This document shows positions 31,976-46,900 of a stretch of DNA of 64,000 nucleotides, one piece after another. The stretch is from Patiria miniata (taxonomy: Eukaryota > Echinodermata > Asteroidea > Valvatida > Asterinidae). The stretch is from positions 14,698,898-14,762,897 of the forward strand of contig NW_024037076.1 of assembly GCF_015706575.1 (NCBI RefSeq), written 5' to 3'. Position 1 is the stretch's first letter. Each line of letters opens with the position of its first letter. The notes below the pieces were generated by a model. That model was not told the origin of the DNA, searched no databases, and saw nothing but the letters and a program-made list of their open reading frames with translations. Made by a program: the position numbers and the translations under genes.

Positions 31976-34900
31976 CTAAGAAAAGTAATATGTAGTAAGT
32001 CAGGGTCGATATAATCATTGTTATTATTGTAGGTTAATCACATGTGGAAATAGGAGTGGAAAAAAGAGGTAATAGTTTGCGACAAAGCTTACCTGGATTT
32101 GTCGTCAGCAGTGGATCACCAGTTGTCCATTGCTGTCCATCTGTTTCGAAAATGAGAGAGAGGCAATTATGCACAATTAACTACTCGCTTTACGAAGTCA
32201 AGCAAATATCTCACTTCGGTAGATGCATGCATATATTGGCATATATTAATTGCACAGAGTCTCTGTAACCGAACTTTTGAAATGTCATTCCCGTTCTTGA
32301 AATATACTTTAGAGATGGACCATTATTAATTTTGGCAGATTTGATGATCGAAATTTGATTTCGGACTTTTTTTTAATTAAAGAACCAATTTGTGACTCTT
32401 GAGTAATGGATCCAGTACGTGACACTATGGGAAAAGAAATTACAACAGGCAGATTGGGATAGGTGGTAAAAAGATGCCAAAGACTAAAAAGATTGAGAAA
32501 AAAATGAGGTAATAAACAGCACACAAGGCCTATGAAATCGTGTAGGTCTGTAAAATCACGCATAATTACCGCAGAACACTTCATCGCTTCCATCGTAGCA
32601 ATCCGACTCATAATCGCACCGCCAGGAGCCATTGATACACACTGAATGTCCGCAGTCAAACTCACTCGCAGTACAAGTCACATTTTCTGATGAAAAAATA
32701 ACATTTTAGTTCTGATCAATTGCCATCAAGAATTCGTCAACGTTAACTTTAGTTAGCTTTAAAGGCTTTCAGAAGAAAGACAACGAATTTGTCTTTATTA
32801 AATCAGTGATCGTTCAGTGTTTTTTTTAGCCGACTGAAGATTTAGTGACATTTTATCACCACTCAAATAAAGCATTCACCAAAAATTCACAAGTGGTCAC
32901 GAGTGATATGCGCGTCGCCGCGTGTGGATCAATTCTTACCAGCCGATGGGATGCTTGAAGCAGACAACACAAATCCAGATGGCGTTGAACTCCAATAGGA
33001 CGTGAATCTCAACCAGATCTGATTTGCATGAGAGATCAGATCGGGAGGTTTCTTCCACCTTCGCCACTCGAAGAACTGGTTGCTGTAAATGTTGTCACCA
33101 TCACCCGCCAAAAAGTAGGCGGAGTATTCATCAGCTTCGAAACTGGAAAAGGTGATGTAGATTTTCTGGTTCTCCTCCGCGTGGAGGATCCAATTCTTGT
33201 CGATGTAATCTGAATAGTTGCCGGGATAGTTTGGCGAAGATATCTCCAGGGTGTCGCTTGCATTGATGTACAATACAACAGTATCTGTGAAGGAAGGTCG
33301 GTTGGTATCAGAGCGGATTAAAGAGTTTTTAAAAAAAATGTTTGAGCTTTAAAACGGTGTCGAGTACGTTTGTCTTCAGAAAGGATATGTTGATTGTCCA
33401 GCTTTGTTCCTCCCGTGATTGGTAATTAGCCTATTACGGAACACCTTTGCAGATGCTTATGCTGATTATATACATTAAGATCAGGCATTATTCGTAAAAG
33501 AAAAAGAAATACCGAAATATAAGAGCTTAAATGTTTTTTTTCTTCGCACTGGTGTCATGTCCCAAAATTAACTGCATTTCTTTATTATCCGCTGTATCGG
33601 TCATGTGGCAAGCGATGGTATACGCATATACTGAGACGTGAGCATATTCGATCTTTTAAAAGCAATGATATGTTGAAAAGTTTTCTGCAAAAATAGTTTC
33701 TAAACAAGTCAAATGTGACTGTTCCCATGACATAACACCACTTTTTTTAATACCAACTTGTACGTGTACTTGGGTCATATGGAACGTTCATTGACATCAT
33801 TTTTGTTGTCAGTAGGTTTTATATGAATTAATGAATCCCCTTGATCTCAGAAAAAGTACAAGATTTCTGTTGTTTTAGCCACTGTGACATTGACCATTGA
33901 CCTTTCAGTCCCAAATGCAATAAGTTTCTTAGGATTACCATGAACAATCCACGAACCAAATTTGAAGTTCACATTAAAAGTATTTCTCAAGTTAGCGCGC
34001 TGACACGATTCTATTGTTTTAGCCACTGTGCCCTTGACCCTTAACCTTTCGGTCCAAATGCAATAGGCTTCTTAGGATTACAAAGAATAGCCCACAAACC
34101 AAATTTGAAGTTCATATGTTAAGTATTTTCAAGTTATCGTGCTGACAAAAGGAAAAGTGTGAGGACAAGTAAAGGTGAAAAGTGTGAGGACCTGGGACCT
34201 TTTAGGGTGTAGGAGTGAATATTTACCAGTATTATACCCCGTTGGTGCCACACTCGTCCACATCTGCCCACCTATTGAACACAATAAGAAAAAAGTCGTA
34301 AATCAAATATATTGTTACGTGTTTGGTTTGTCGTCAGTTGCCTATAACTCTATTTTCTAAACAAAACCATTCTCCGTTTTAAGGCCAGTATCGTATGATG
34401 GCTTCATTCCTTTAACGCCCAATAAGGAAACCTCTCAATTTCGACTGTAATTCAACAAATTCAGGATTAATAGTTTCATATTTAACACATAACCGATTAC
34501 TTTAATAGTGCACAAAATTGAAGTTTATACAAGTGTGTGACAAAATATCATGCATAATTACCGCAACTGAGTTCATCGCTTCCACCGTAGCAGTCCCATT
34601 GATAATCACATCGCCAGGAGCCATTGATACACACTGAATGTCCGCAGTCAAACTCACTCGCAGCACAAGTCAAATTTTCTGATACAAAAAAGGTAAAAGG
34701 ACGATACATTTAGTTCTGATCATTTTTAATGCAAACATCCTCTGCACATTTTTTTTTGTCACGAATTAGTCAACGGAGTTTAATTATGGGCTATCCCAAA
34801 ACAACGAAGCCATCTGTTAAATCGGGCTTCATCTAGTGCATATTACAGGCCCATAACATAAACAAAACACATGTGCAAACCTATTAAACAATAGAAAAGT

Positions 34901-37900
34901 CGTCAACAAAATATGATTCTAGGGTGATTGCTTTGTTATCAGTTGCGTAACTCAATTTTCTGAACTAAACTCTTTGGTGCATTTAAAACCAGCGTCGTCT
35001 GATGGCTTCATTGCTTTAACGCCTAAAGAAATATTTCCATCTTTACTGCACTTCAGTTAATTCAGTAAAGTTTGATTTGATAGACTACGCAATAGAGGAT
35101 AGCATTTTGTTTCGAAATTGAAATAACAAGGAGATGACAACCAAATCCAAGCTGGCCAGGATTGACAAAAGTGTAATAAAACACTGTGACTCGAAAGCCT
35201 GTCCATCCTTCAGTTCAGATCACTTTTATACTGCAAACATCCTCTGACGTGTTTTCTCAACAATTTGTCAACAAGTTAATTAATTGGCCATTACAAGACA
35301 AATGGTCACAAGTCAAATTGATCACAAATGGTCACGAGTGACCGGCTTGTGGATCAATTCTTACCAGTCGATGGGATGCTTGTAGCAGATAACACAAATC
35401 TAGACGGCACTGAACTCCAATAGGACGTGAATCTCAACCAGATCTGATTTGCATGAGAGATCAGATCGGGAGGTTCATTCCACCTGCTGTAGCTGTGCCA
35501 CTCGAAGAACTGGTTGCTGTATAGGTTGGCACCATCACCCGCCGAAAAGTAGGCGTAGTATTCATCAGCTTCAAAACTGGAGAAGGTGATGTAGATTTTC
35601 TGGTTCTCCTCCGCGTGGAGGATCCAAGTCTTGTCGATGTCATCTGAACTATTGCTTGGATAGTTTGGTGAAGATATCTCGAGGGTGTCGCTTACATTGA
35701 TGTACAATACAGTGGTATCTGTGACAGTAAGCCAGTCGATGAAAGCTATTTAAAAGTTGTTAGAAATCTTTAGGTTTAAAACGGTGTCGGGTAGTTTAAG
35801 GTTGGAAATTCACAGAATTAAAACAACTTTGCAACTACTTATTGGGTTGACCCCAAGCTCAGTCATAATGTGAAATTTGGAACTATAAGCAATAGTTCGT
35901 TTTAGCGAAGGTGTCGGATCCTCATAGTAACTTCCATCTGTATCGGCCAAAATCTAATCAACTTAAAAGATATTTGTCAAACGTACATGTGCCAAACCGA
36001 TATGTGAACTTAATCTTTCTTTAATAATCAATATTGTTGTGAAATTTTCATTACGCAAGAGCAATTGTGGAGTCAATTTTTACCGGGATTATACCCGGTG
36101 TCTTGACGGTGATCCACGTTTGAAAACAATTAATACAAGTCGGAACGTTACATCTATTGTTGTGTTGATTGTTTTCTGGTTGGTACCGTTACTCAATTTT
36201 TAAGATGCGAATAATTATTATGTATCCAAGGCTAGAGTCGACTGATGGATTCATTTTTTACACACCTAAAGAAATATCTTCATCTTCACTGCTATTCAAT
36301 CAATCAGGAAAATTGAATGTGATTGACAGCAGAACGCCGATGACATTTTATCAACAAAATTAAGGTTATTGCCACGATGTGACAAAAAAGTTGTGGATTA
36401 TAAAGATAATATCATTCATAAATAATTACCACAACTGAATTCATCGCTTCCATCGTAGCAGTCATATATTTTGTCACAGCGCCAGGAGCCATTGATGCAC
36501 ACAGAATGTCCGCAATCGAACTTACTCGCAGCACAAGTCAAATTTTCTGATAAAAAAACGAAAGAAACCAATACATTGTAATTAAGTGTTACCACAAACG
36601 TCCTCGGCAGTTTGTTTTCAAAAATAGTCAACGCATCATGGATATCAAAATACAACGAAAATTGTTTAGGCTTTATCTTATGTATATTGTTGGCCCACTT
36701 AAGATTTCGTTAAATTTCGTGACAACAACGTGAAAGCAGAAAGTTATTGATCACGAGTTGTTGTGAGTGACCGGCTTATAGATCAATTCTTACCAGTCGC
36801 TGGGATGCTTGAAGCAGATAACACAAATCCAGATGTCGCTGGAATTGAATAGGACGTGAATCTCAACCAAATCTGATTTCCAGCCGAGATCAGATCGGGA
36901 GGTTCTTTCGACCTGTACCAATTGAAGAACTGGTTGCTGTAAATGTTGTCACCATCACCCGCCGAAAAGTAGGCGGAGTATTCATCAGCTTCGAAACTGG
37001 AAAAGGTGATGTAGATTTTCTGGTTCTCCTCCGCGTGGAGGATCCAATTCTTGTCGATGTAATCTGAATAGTTGCCGGGATAGTTTGGCGAAGATATCTC
37101 GAGGGTGTCGCTTGCATTGATGTACAATACAACAGTATCTGTGAAGGAAGGTCGGTTGCTATCAGAGCGGATTAAGGAGTTGGTGAAAATGTTTGAGCTT
37201 TAAAACGATGTCGGGTACGTTCAGGAAAGGATATGTTGATTGTCCAGCTTTGTTCCTCACTTGATTAGTAATTCATCAATTACGAAACACCTTTGCAGAT
37301 GCTTTTGCGGATTATATATTAAGCTCAGCCATTATTCGTCAAACACACAGAAATACCAAAATAGTTGCAATATAATTTTTTTTCGCAATGCCTTAGATCC
37401 CGAACTGAACTACATTTCTTTATAATCCGCCGTATCGGTCGTATTATAATCAAATTTAAACTATGGCATACGCATACTGAGACGGGAGCATATCTGTTCT
37501 TTTAAATATGTATATGTTGGAAAGTTTGCTGCGACCGGAACGAAATTAAAAAAAAAAACCCGTTAAGATTTGACCCAGAATTGGCTTGACACGATTCAGG
37601 GTCAAAATCGACACTTCTCTGGGTCACAATGACACTATTGGCAGGTGATTCTTGGTCAACTTTGACAAAAATAATGAGTCGGAGAAGTGTCACTCAGACC
37701 CCCAAAAGTGTCAGTTTTGACCCTGAAAAGTGTGAGGTCAAGTAGAACTCTTATTTCGGGTCAATGTGACCCGTGACTTTTAATTAGTATAGGAGTGAAT
37801 ATTTACCAGTATTATACCCCGGTGGTGCCACGGTCGTCAGCGTCTGCCCACCTGTTAAAAACAATTAAAAAAAAGTCGCAAATCAAATCTGTTGTTGTGT

Positions 37901-40900
37901 GATTGGAATGTTGTCAGTTGCTTACTTCAATTTTCTAGACGAAACCATTTTGTGTGTTAAGGGCAGCGTCGTCGGATGGTTTATTTCCTAAGGAAATATC
38001 TTTATTTCTACTGTAATTCAATAAATTCAGGATTAATAGTTTCGATAGGCAACACATAACCGATGACTTAGTGTCATAAAATTGATATAAATACAAGTAT
38101 GTGACAAAAATATCATGCATAATTACCGCAACCGAGTTCATCGCTTCCACCGTAGCAGTCCCATTGATAATCACATCGCCAGGAGCCATTGATACACACT
38201 GAATGTCCGCAGTCAAACTCACTGGCAGCACAGGTCAAATTTTCTAATACAAAAAAAAAGGAAAAAGGACGACACGTTTAGTTCTGATCACTTTAAATGC
38301 AAACATCTTCTGCATTTTTTGTCATGAATTAGTCAACGAGTTAAATTACAGGTTATCACAAAACAACGAAACCATTTGTTAAATCGGGCTTCATCAATTG
38401 CATATAACAGACCCATAACATAAAATAAAAGCACGTTTGGCCAACCCATTAAACAATAGAAAACTCGTAAGTAAAATATGTTGCTAGATGAGTGTTTTGT
38501 TATAAGTTGCGTTACTCAATTTTCTCGACAAAACCATGTTGTATTTAAAACCAGCGTCGTCTGATGGCTTCATTACTTTAACGCCTAAAGAAATGTCTCC
38601 ATTTTTACTTACTGCACCTCAATAAAACCAGGAACGTTCAATTTGATAGACTACACAACAAAGGATTACATTTTGTTTCAAAAGAAAAATTACAACCCAA
38701 TTCAAGCTGATCAAATTAGTTGTTTTTGCCCTTCACCGACGCTTAAACACTGTATACTCAGTGCGTTACCACCCGAGTGGAAGTTGGAAAAATCACTCGG
38801 GTTGGACTCGAACCCACGACCTCCCTATTTCTAGTGAAGATGTCTTACCACTCGAGCACCTAGCTAACGGAATCGGTTGGTTGGTTCGAATCTGATGTAC
38901 ATAGCAGCGGGTACCGCATAAACTATTATGAGAAGGAATTTTGCGTCGGGGTGATATCAATCAAATCAGGGTTTTTTTTGCCCTTCACCGACGTTGAAAC
39001 ACTATATACTCAGTGTGTTACCTCTCGAGTGAAAGTTGGAAAAATATCACTCGGGTGGGACTCGAACCCACGACCTCCTGCTTTCTAGTGCAGATGTCTT
39101 ACCACTCGACCACCGAGTTACCGAGATCGGTTGGCTGGTTCGAATCTGATGTAAATAGCAGCGGGTACCGCTTATATTATCTTATAATAGATTATGCGGT
39201 ATCCGCTGTGTTGTACATCAGATTCGAACAGCCAACCGATCCCCTTAGCTCGGTGCTCGAGTGATATGACATCGGCACTAGAAAGCAGGAGGTTGTGGGT
39301 TCGAGTCCCACCAAGTGATTTTTTTCCAACTTTCACTCGGGAGGTAACACACTGAGTATATATTGTTTTAATGTCGGTGACGGGCAAAAAACCTAATTTG
39401 GTTGATATCACCCAAACGAAGTTTAGTTCATTGGCTACCACAGGACAACGAACACATTTTTAAATTAGACTTGATGACAACGAAAACATTTTAAAATTGG
39501 ACTTCATGAAGAGCATTTTATAGGCCCGCTGTCAATAAATGCAGTGACATGTTGTGACTACAAATAAGGCAGGCTTATGGGTCAATTCTTACCAGTCGAT
39601 GGTATGCTTGTAGCAGATAACACAAATCTAGATGGCGCTGAACTCCAATAGGACGTGAATCTCAACCAGATCTGATTTGCATGAGAGATCAGATCGGGAG
39701 GTTCATTCCACCTGCTGTAGCTGTGCCACTCGAAGAACTGGTTGCTGGATAGGTTGGCACCATCACCCGCCGAAAAGTAGGCGGAGTATTCATCAGCTTC
39801 AAAACTGGAGAAGGTGATGTAGATTTTCTGGTTCTCCTCCGCGTGGAGGATCCAAGTCTTGTCGATGTCATCTGAACTATTGCTTGGATAGTTTGGCGAA
39901 GATATCTCGAGGGTGTCGCTTGCATTGATGTACAATACAACAGTATCTGTGAAGGAAGGTCGGTTGGTATCAGAGCGGATTAAATAGTTGTTGAAAATGT
40001 TTGAGCTTTAAAACGATGTCGGGTACGTTCAGGAAAGGATATGTTGATTGTCCAGCTTTGTTCCTCACTTGATTAGTAATTCACCAATTACGAAACACCT
40101 TTACAGATGCTTATGCAGATTATACATTAAGCTCAGCCATTATTCGTCAAACATACAGAAATACCAAAATAGTTGCAATTAAATTTTTGTTGGCAATGCC
40201 TTAGATCCCCAACTGAACTACATTTCTTTATTATCCGCCGTATCGGTCGTATTATAATCAAATTTAAAATATGTGGCAAACTATGGCATACGCATACTGA
40301 GACGAGAGCATATCTGATCTTTTAAATATATATATGTTGGAAAGTTTGCTGCGACCGGAACGAAATTTCTAAAAACAAAGCCCCGGTTAAGATTTGACCC
40401 AGAATTGGCCTGACACGATTCAGGGTCAAAATCGACACATCTCTGGGTCACAATGACACTATTGGCAGGTGATTCTTGGTCAACTTTGACAAAGATAATG
40501 AGTCGGAGAAGTGTCACTCAGACCCCCAAAAGTGTCAGTTTTGACCCTGAAAAGTGTGAGGTCAAGTAGAACTCTTATTTTGGGTCAATGTGACCCGGGA
40601 CTTTTAATTAGTATAGGAGTTAATATTTACCAGTATTATACCCCGGTGGTGCCACGGTCGTCAGCGTCTGCCCACCTATTAAAAACAATTTAAAAAAAGT
40701 CGCAAATCAAATCTGTTGTTGCGTGATTGGAATGTTGTCAGTTGCTTACTTCAATTTTCTAGACACGACCATTTTGTGTTTTAAGGCCATCGTCGTCGGA
40801 TTGTTTATTTCTTCAACACCTAAGGAAATATCTCTATTTTTACTGTACTTCAATAAATTCACGATTAATAGTTTTGATAGGCAACACATAATCGATGACT

Positions 40901-43900
40901 TAGTGTCATAAAATTGATATTAATACAAGTATGTGACAAAATTATCATGCATAATTACCGCAACTGAGTTCATCGCTTCCACCGTAGCAGTCCCACTGAT
41001 AATCACATCGCCAGGAGCCATTGATACACACTGAATGTCCGCAGTCAAACTCACTGGCAGCACAGGTCAAATTTTCTAATACAAAAAAAAAGGAAAAAGG
41101 ACGACACGTTTAGTTCTGATCACTTTAAATGCAAACATCTTCTGCATTTTTTGTCATGAATTAGTCAACGAGTTAAATTACAGGTTATCACAAAACAACG
41201 AAACCATTTGTTAAATCGGGCTTCATCAATTGCATATAACAGACCCATAACATAAAATAAAAGCACGTTTGGCCAACCCATTAAACAATAGAAAACTCGT
41301 AAGTAAAATATGTTGCTAGATGAGTGTTTTGTTATAAGTTGCGTTACTCAATTTTCTCGACAAAACCATGTTGTATTTAAAACCAGCGTCGTCTGATGGC
41401 TTCATTACTTTAACGCCTAAAGAAATGTCTCCATTTTTACTTACTGCACCTCAATAAAACCAGGAACGTTCAATTTGATAGACTACACAACAAAGGATTA
41501 CATTTTGTTTCAAAAGAAAAATTACAACCCAATTCAAGCTGATCAAATTAGTTGTTTTTGCCCTTCACCGACGCTTAAACACTGTATACTCAGTGCGTTA
41601 CCACCCGAGTGGAAGTTGGAAAAATCACTCGGGTTGGACTCGAACCCACGACCTCCCTATTTCTAGTGAAGATGTCTTACCACTCGAGCACCTAGCTAAC
41701 GGAATCGGTTGGTTGGTTCGAATCTGATGTACATAGCAGCGGGTACCGCATAAACTATTATGAGAAGGAATTTTGCGTCGGGGTGATATCAATCAAATCA
41801 GGGTTTTTTTTGCCCTTCACCGACGTTGAAACACTATATACTCAGTGTGTTACCTCTCGAGTGAAAGTTGGAAAAATATCACTCGGGTGGGACTCGAACC
41901 CACGACCTCCTGCTTTCTAGTGCAGATGTCTTACCACTCGACCACCGAGTTACCGAGATCGGTTGGCTGGTTCGAATCTGATGTAAATAGCAGCGGGTAC
42001 CGCTTATATTATCTTATAATAGATTATGCGGTATCCGCTGTGTTGTACATCAGATTCGAACAGCCAACCGATCCCCTTAGCTCGGTGCTCGAGTGATATG
42101 ACATCGGCACTAGAAAGCAGGAGGTTGTGGGTTCGAGTCCCACCAAGTGATTTTTTTCCAACTTTCACTCGGGAGGTAACACACTGAGTATATATTGTTT
42201 TAATGTCGGTGACGGGCAAAAAACCTAATTTGGTTGATATCACCCAAACGAAGTTTAGTTCATTGGCTACCACAGGACAACGAACACATTTTTAAATTAG
42301 ACTTGATGACAACGAAAACATTTTAAAATTGGACTTCATGAAGAGCATTTTATAGGCCCGCTGTCAATAAATGCAGTGACATGTTGTGACTACAAATAAG
42401 GCAGGCTTATGGGTCAATTCTTACCAGTCGATGGTATGCTTGTAGCAGATAACACAAATCTAGATGGCGCTGAACTCCAATAGGACGTGAATCTCAACCA
42501 GATCTGATTTGCATGAGAGATCAGATCGGGAGGTTCATTCCACCTGCTGTAGCTGTGCCACTCGAAGAACTGGTTGCTGGATAGGTTGGCACCATCACCC
42601 GCCGAAAAGTAGGCGGAGTATTCATCAGCTTCAAAACTGGAGAAGGTGATGTAGATTTTCTGGTTCTCCTCCGCGTGGAGGATCCAAGTCTTGTCGATGT
42701 CATCTGAACTATTGCTTGGATAGTTTGGCGAAGATATCTCGAGGGTGTCGCTTGCATTGATGTACAATACAACAGTATCTGTGAAGGAAGGTCGGTTGGT
42801 ATCAGAGCGGATTAAATAGTTGTTGAAAATGTTTGAGCTTTAAAACGATGTCGGGTACGTTCAGGAAAGGATATGTTGATTGTCCAGCTTTGTTCCTCAC
42901 TTGATTAGTAATTCACCAATTACGAAACACCTTTACAGATGCTTATGCAGATTATACATTAAGCTCAGCCATTATTCGTCAAACATACAGAAATACCAAA
43001 ATAGTTGCAATTAAATTTTTGTTGGCAATGCCTTAGATCCCCAACTGAACTACATTTCTTTATTATCCGCCGTATCGGTCGTATTATAATCAAATTTAAA
43101 ATATGTGGCAAACTATGGCATACGCATACTGAGACGAGAGCATATCTGATCTTTTAAATATATATATGTTGGAAAGTTTGCTGCGACCGGAACGAAATTT
43201 CTAAAAACAAAGCCCCGGTTAAGATTTGACCCAGAATTGGCCTGACACGATTCAGGGTCAAAATCGACACATCTCTGGGTCACAATGACACTATTGGCAG
43301 GTGATTCTTGGTCAACTTTGACAAAGATAATGAGTCGGAGAAGTGTCACTCAGACCCCCAAAAGTGTCAGTTTTGACCCTGAAAAGTGTGAGGTCAAGTA
43401 GAACTCTTATTTTGGGTCAATGTGACCCGGGACTTTTAATTAGTATAGGAGTTAATATTTACCAGTATTATACCCCGGTGGTGCCACGGTCGTCAGCGTC
43501 TGCCCACCTATTAAAAACAATTTAAAAAAAGTCGCAAATCAAATCTGTTGTTGCGTGATTGGAATGTTGTCAGTTGCTTACTTCAATTTTCTAGACACGA
43601 CCATTTTGTGTTTTAAGGCCATCGTCGTCGGATTGTTTATTTCTTCAACACCTAAGGAAATATCTCTATTTTTACTGTACTTCAATAAATTCACGATTAA
43701 TAGTTTTGATAGGCAACACATAATCGATGACTTAGTGTCATAAAATTGATATTAATACAAGTATGTGACAAAATTATCATGCATAATTACCGCAACTGAG
43801 TTCATCGCTTCCACCGTAGCAGTCCCACTGATAATCACATCGCCAGGAGCCATTGATACACACTGAATGTCCGCAGTCAAACTCACTCGCAGCACAAGTC

Positions 43901-46900
43901 AAATTTTCTGATACAAAAAAAGGTAAAAGGACGACACGTTTAGTTCTGATTATATTTAATGCAAACATCCTTTGCACAGTTTTTTGTCACGAATTAGTCA
44001 ACCGAGTTTAATTATGGGCTATCCCAAAACAAAGAAGCCATCTGTTAAATCGGGCTTCCTCTTGTGCATATTACAGGCCCATAACATAAAATAGAAGCAC
44101 ATGTGCAAACCTATTAAACAATAGAAAAGTCGTAAATAAAATATGATTCTAGGGTGATTGCTTTGTTATCAGTTGCGTAACTCAATTTTCTGAACCAAAC
44201 TCTTTGGTTCATTTAAAACCAGCGTCGTCTGATGGCTTCATTGCTTTAACGCCTAACGAAATATTTCCATCTTTACTGCACATCAATTAATTTAGGAAAG
44301 TTTGATTTGATAGACTACGCAATAGAGGATAGCATTTTGTTTCGAAATTGAAATTACAAGGAGATGACAACCAAATCCAAGCTGGCCAGGATTGACAAAA
44401 GTGTAATAAAACACTGTGACTGGAAAGCCTGTCCATCCTTCAGTTCAGATCACTTTTATACTGCACACATCCTCTGACGTGTTTTCTCAACAAATCGTCA
44501 ACGAGTTAATTAATTGGCCATCACAAGACAAAAAAAAATTAAATCGGACTTCAGAAACTGTAAATTATAGGGCCATTTTCAACAAAGTAAGTGACGTGTT
44601 GTGACCACAAAATAAAAACAGTAAGTTTTTGATCACAAATGGTCACGAGTGAACGGCTTGTGGATCAATTCTTACCAGTCGATGGGATGCTTGTAGCAGA
44701 TAACACAAATCTAGACGGCACTGAACTCCAATAGGACGTGAATCTCAACCAGATCTGATTTGCATGAGAGATCAGATCGGGAGGTTCATTCCACCTGCTG
44801 TAGCTGTGCCACTCGAAGAACTGGTTGCTGTATAGGTTGGCGCCATCACCCGCCGAAAAGTAGGCGGAGTATTCATCAGCTTCAAAACTGGAGAAGGTGA
44901 TGTAGATTTTCTGGTTCTCCTCCGCGTGGAGGATCCAAGTCTTGTCGATGTCATCTGAACTATTGCTTGGATAGTTTGGCGAAGATATCTTGAGGGTGTC
45001 GCTTACATTGATGTACAATACAGTGGTATCTGTGACAGTAAGCCAGTCGATGAAAGCTATTTAAAAGTTGTTAGAAATCTTTAGGTTTAAAACGGTGTCG
45101 GGTAGTTTAAGGTTGAAAATTCACAGAATTAAAACAACTTTGCAACTACTTATTGGGTTGACCCCAAGCTCAGTCATAATGTGAAATTTGGAACTATAAG
45201 CAATAGTTCGTATAGCGAAGGTGTCGGATCCTCATAGTAACTTCCATCCGTATCGGCCAAAATCTAATCAACTTAAAAGATATTTGACAAACGTAATTGT
45301 GCCAAACCGATATGTGAACTTAATCGTTCTTTAATAATCAATATTGCTGTGAAATTTTCATTACGCAAGAGCAATTGTGGAGTCAATTTTTACCGGGATT
45401 ATACCCGGTGTCTTGACGGTGATCCACGTTTGAAAACAATTAATACAAGTCGGAACGTTACATCCATTCTTGTGCCGATTGTTTCCTGGTTGGTACCGTT
45501 ACTCAATTTTTTAGATGCGAATAATTATGATGTATGCGATGCTAGAGTCGACTGATGGATTCATTTTTTACACACCTAAAGAAATATCTCCATCTTCACT
45601 GCTATTCAATCAATCAGGAAAATTGAATGTGATGGACAGCAGAACGCCGATGACATTTTATCAACAAAATTAAGGTAACTGCCACGATGTGACCAAAAAG
45701 TTGTGGATTATAAAGATAATATCATGCATAAATAATTACCGCAACTGAATTCATCGCTTCCATCGTAGCAGTCATATATTTTGTCACAGCGCCAGGAGCC
45801 ATTGATGCACACAGAATGTCCGCAATCGAACTCACTCGCAGCACAAGTCAAATTTTCTGATAAAAAAACGAAAGAAACCAATACATTGTAATTAAGTGTT
45901 ACCACAAACGTCCTCGGCAGTTTGTTTTCAAAAATAGTCAACGCATCATTGATATCAAAATACAACGAAAATTGTTTAGGCTTTATCTAATGTATATTGT
46001 TGGCCCACTTAAGATTTCGTTAAATTTCGTGACAACAACGTGAAAGCAGAAAGTTATTGATCACGAGTGGTTGTGAGTGACCGGCTTATAGATCAATTCT
46101 TACCAGTCGCTGGGATGCTTGAAGCAGATAACACAAATCCAGATGTCGCTGGAATTGAATAGGAAGAGAATCTCAACCAAATCTGATTTCCAGTCGAGAT
46201 CAGATCGGGAGGTTCATTCGACCTGTACCAATTGAAGAACTGGTTGCTGTAAATGTTGTCACCATCACCCGCCGAAAAGTAGGCGGAGTATTCATCAGCT
46301 TCGAAACTGGAAAAGGTGATGTAGATTTTCTGGTTCTCCTCCGCGTGGAGGATCCAATTCTTGTCGATGTAATCTGAATAGTTGCCGGGATAGTTTGGGG
46401 AAGATATCTCGAGGGTGTCGCTTGCATTGATGTATAATACAACAGTATCTGTGAAGGAAGGTCGGTTGGTATCAGAACGGATTAAGGAGTTGTTGAAAAT
46501 GTTTGAGCTTTAAAACGATGTCGGGTACGTTCAGGAAAGGATATGTTGATTGTCCAGCTTTGTTCCTCACTTGATTAGTAATTTTTCATCAATTACGAAC
46601 ACCTTTGCAGGTGCTTTTGCGGATTATACATTAAGCTCAGCCATTATTCGTCAAACATACAGAAATACCAAAATAGTTGCAATATAATTTTTTTTCGCAA
46701 TGCCTTAGATCCCGAACTGAACTACATTTCTTTATTATCCGCCGTATCGGTCGTATTATAATCAAATTTAAACTATGGCATACGCATACTGAGACGGGAG
46801 CATATCCGTTCTTTTAAATATGTATATGTTGGAAAGTTTGCTGCGACCGGAACGAAATTTCCAAAAAAAAAACCCGTTAAGATTTGACCCAGAATTCGCC

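Larger units (their letters stand above)
38166..43829. repeat. Exact-looking 2,832-bp tandem duplication
   Basis: 38,166-40,997 and 40,998-43,829. Every line I compared is identical, including non-coding sequence and seven spurious ORFs. Boundaries fall inside LDLa exons: just left of the first copy there are two differences, and past the second copy CTCACTCG replaces CTCACTGG. Confidence 0.9.

Noticed and set aside
39047-39318. Functional tRNA-Ser genes
   Set aside because: 8-nt anticodon loop, imperfect acceptor stem, no long variable arm, and embedded in duplicated inverted repeats; better read as tRNA-derived repeats.
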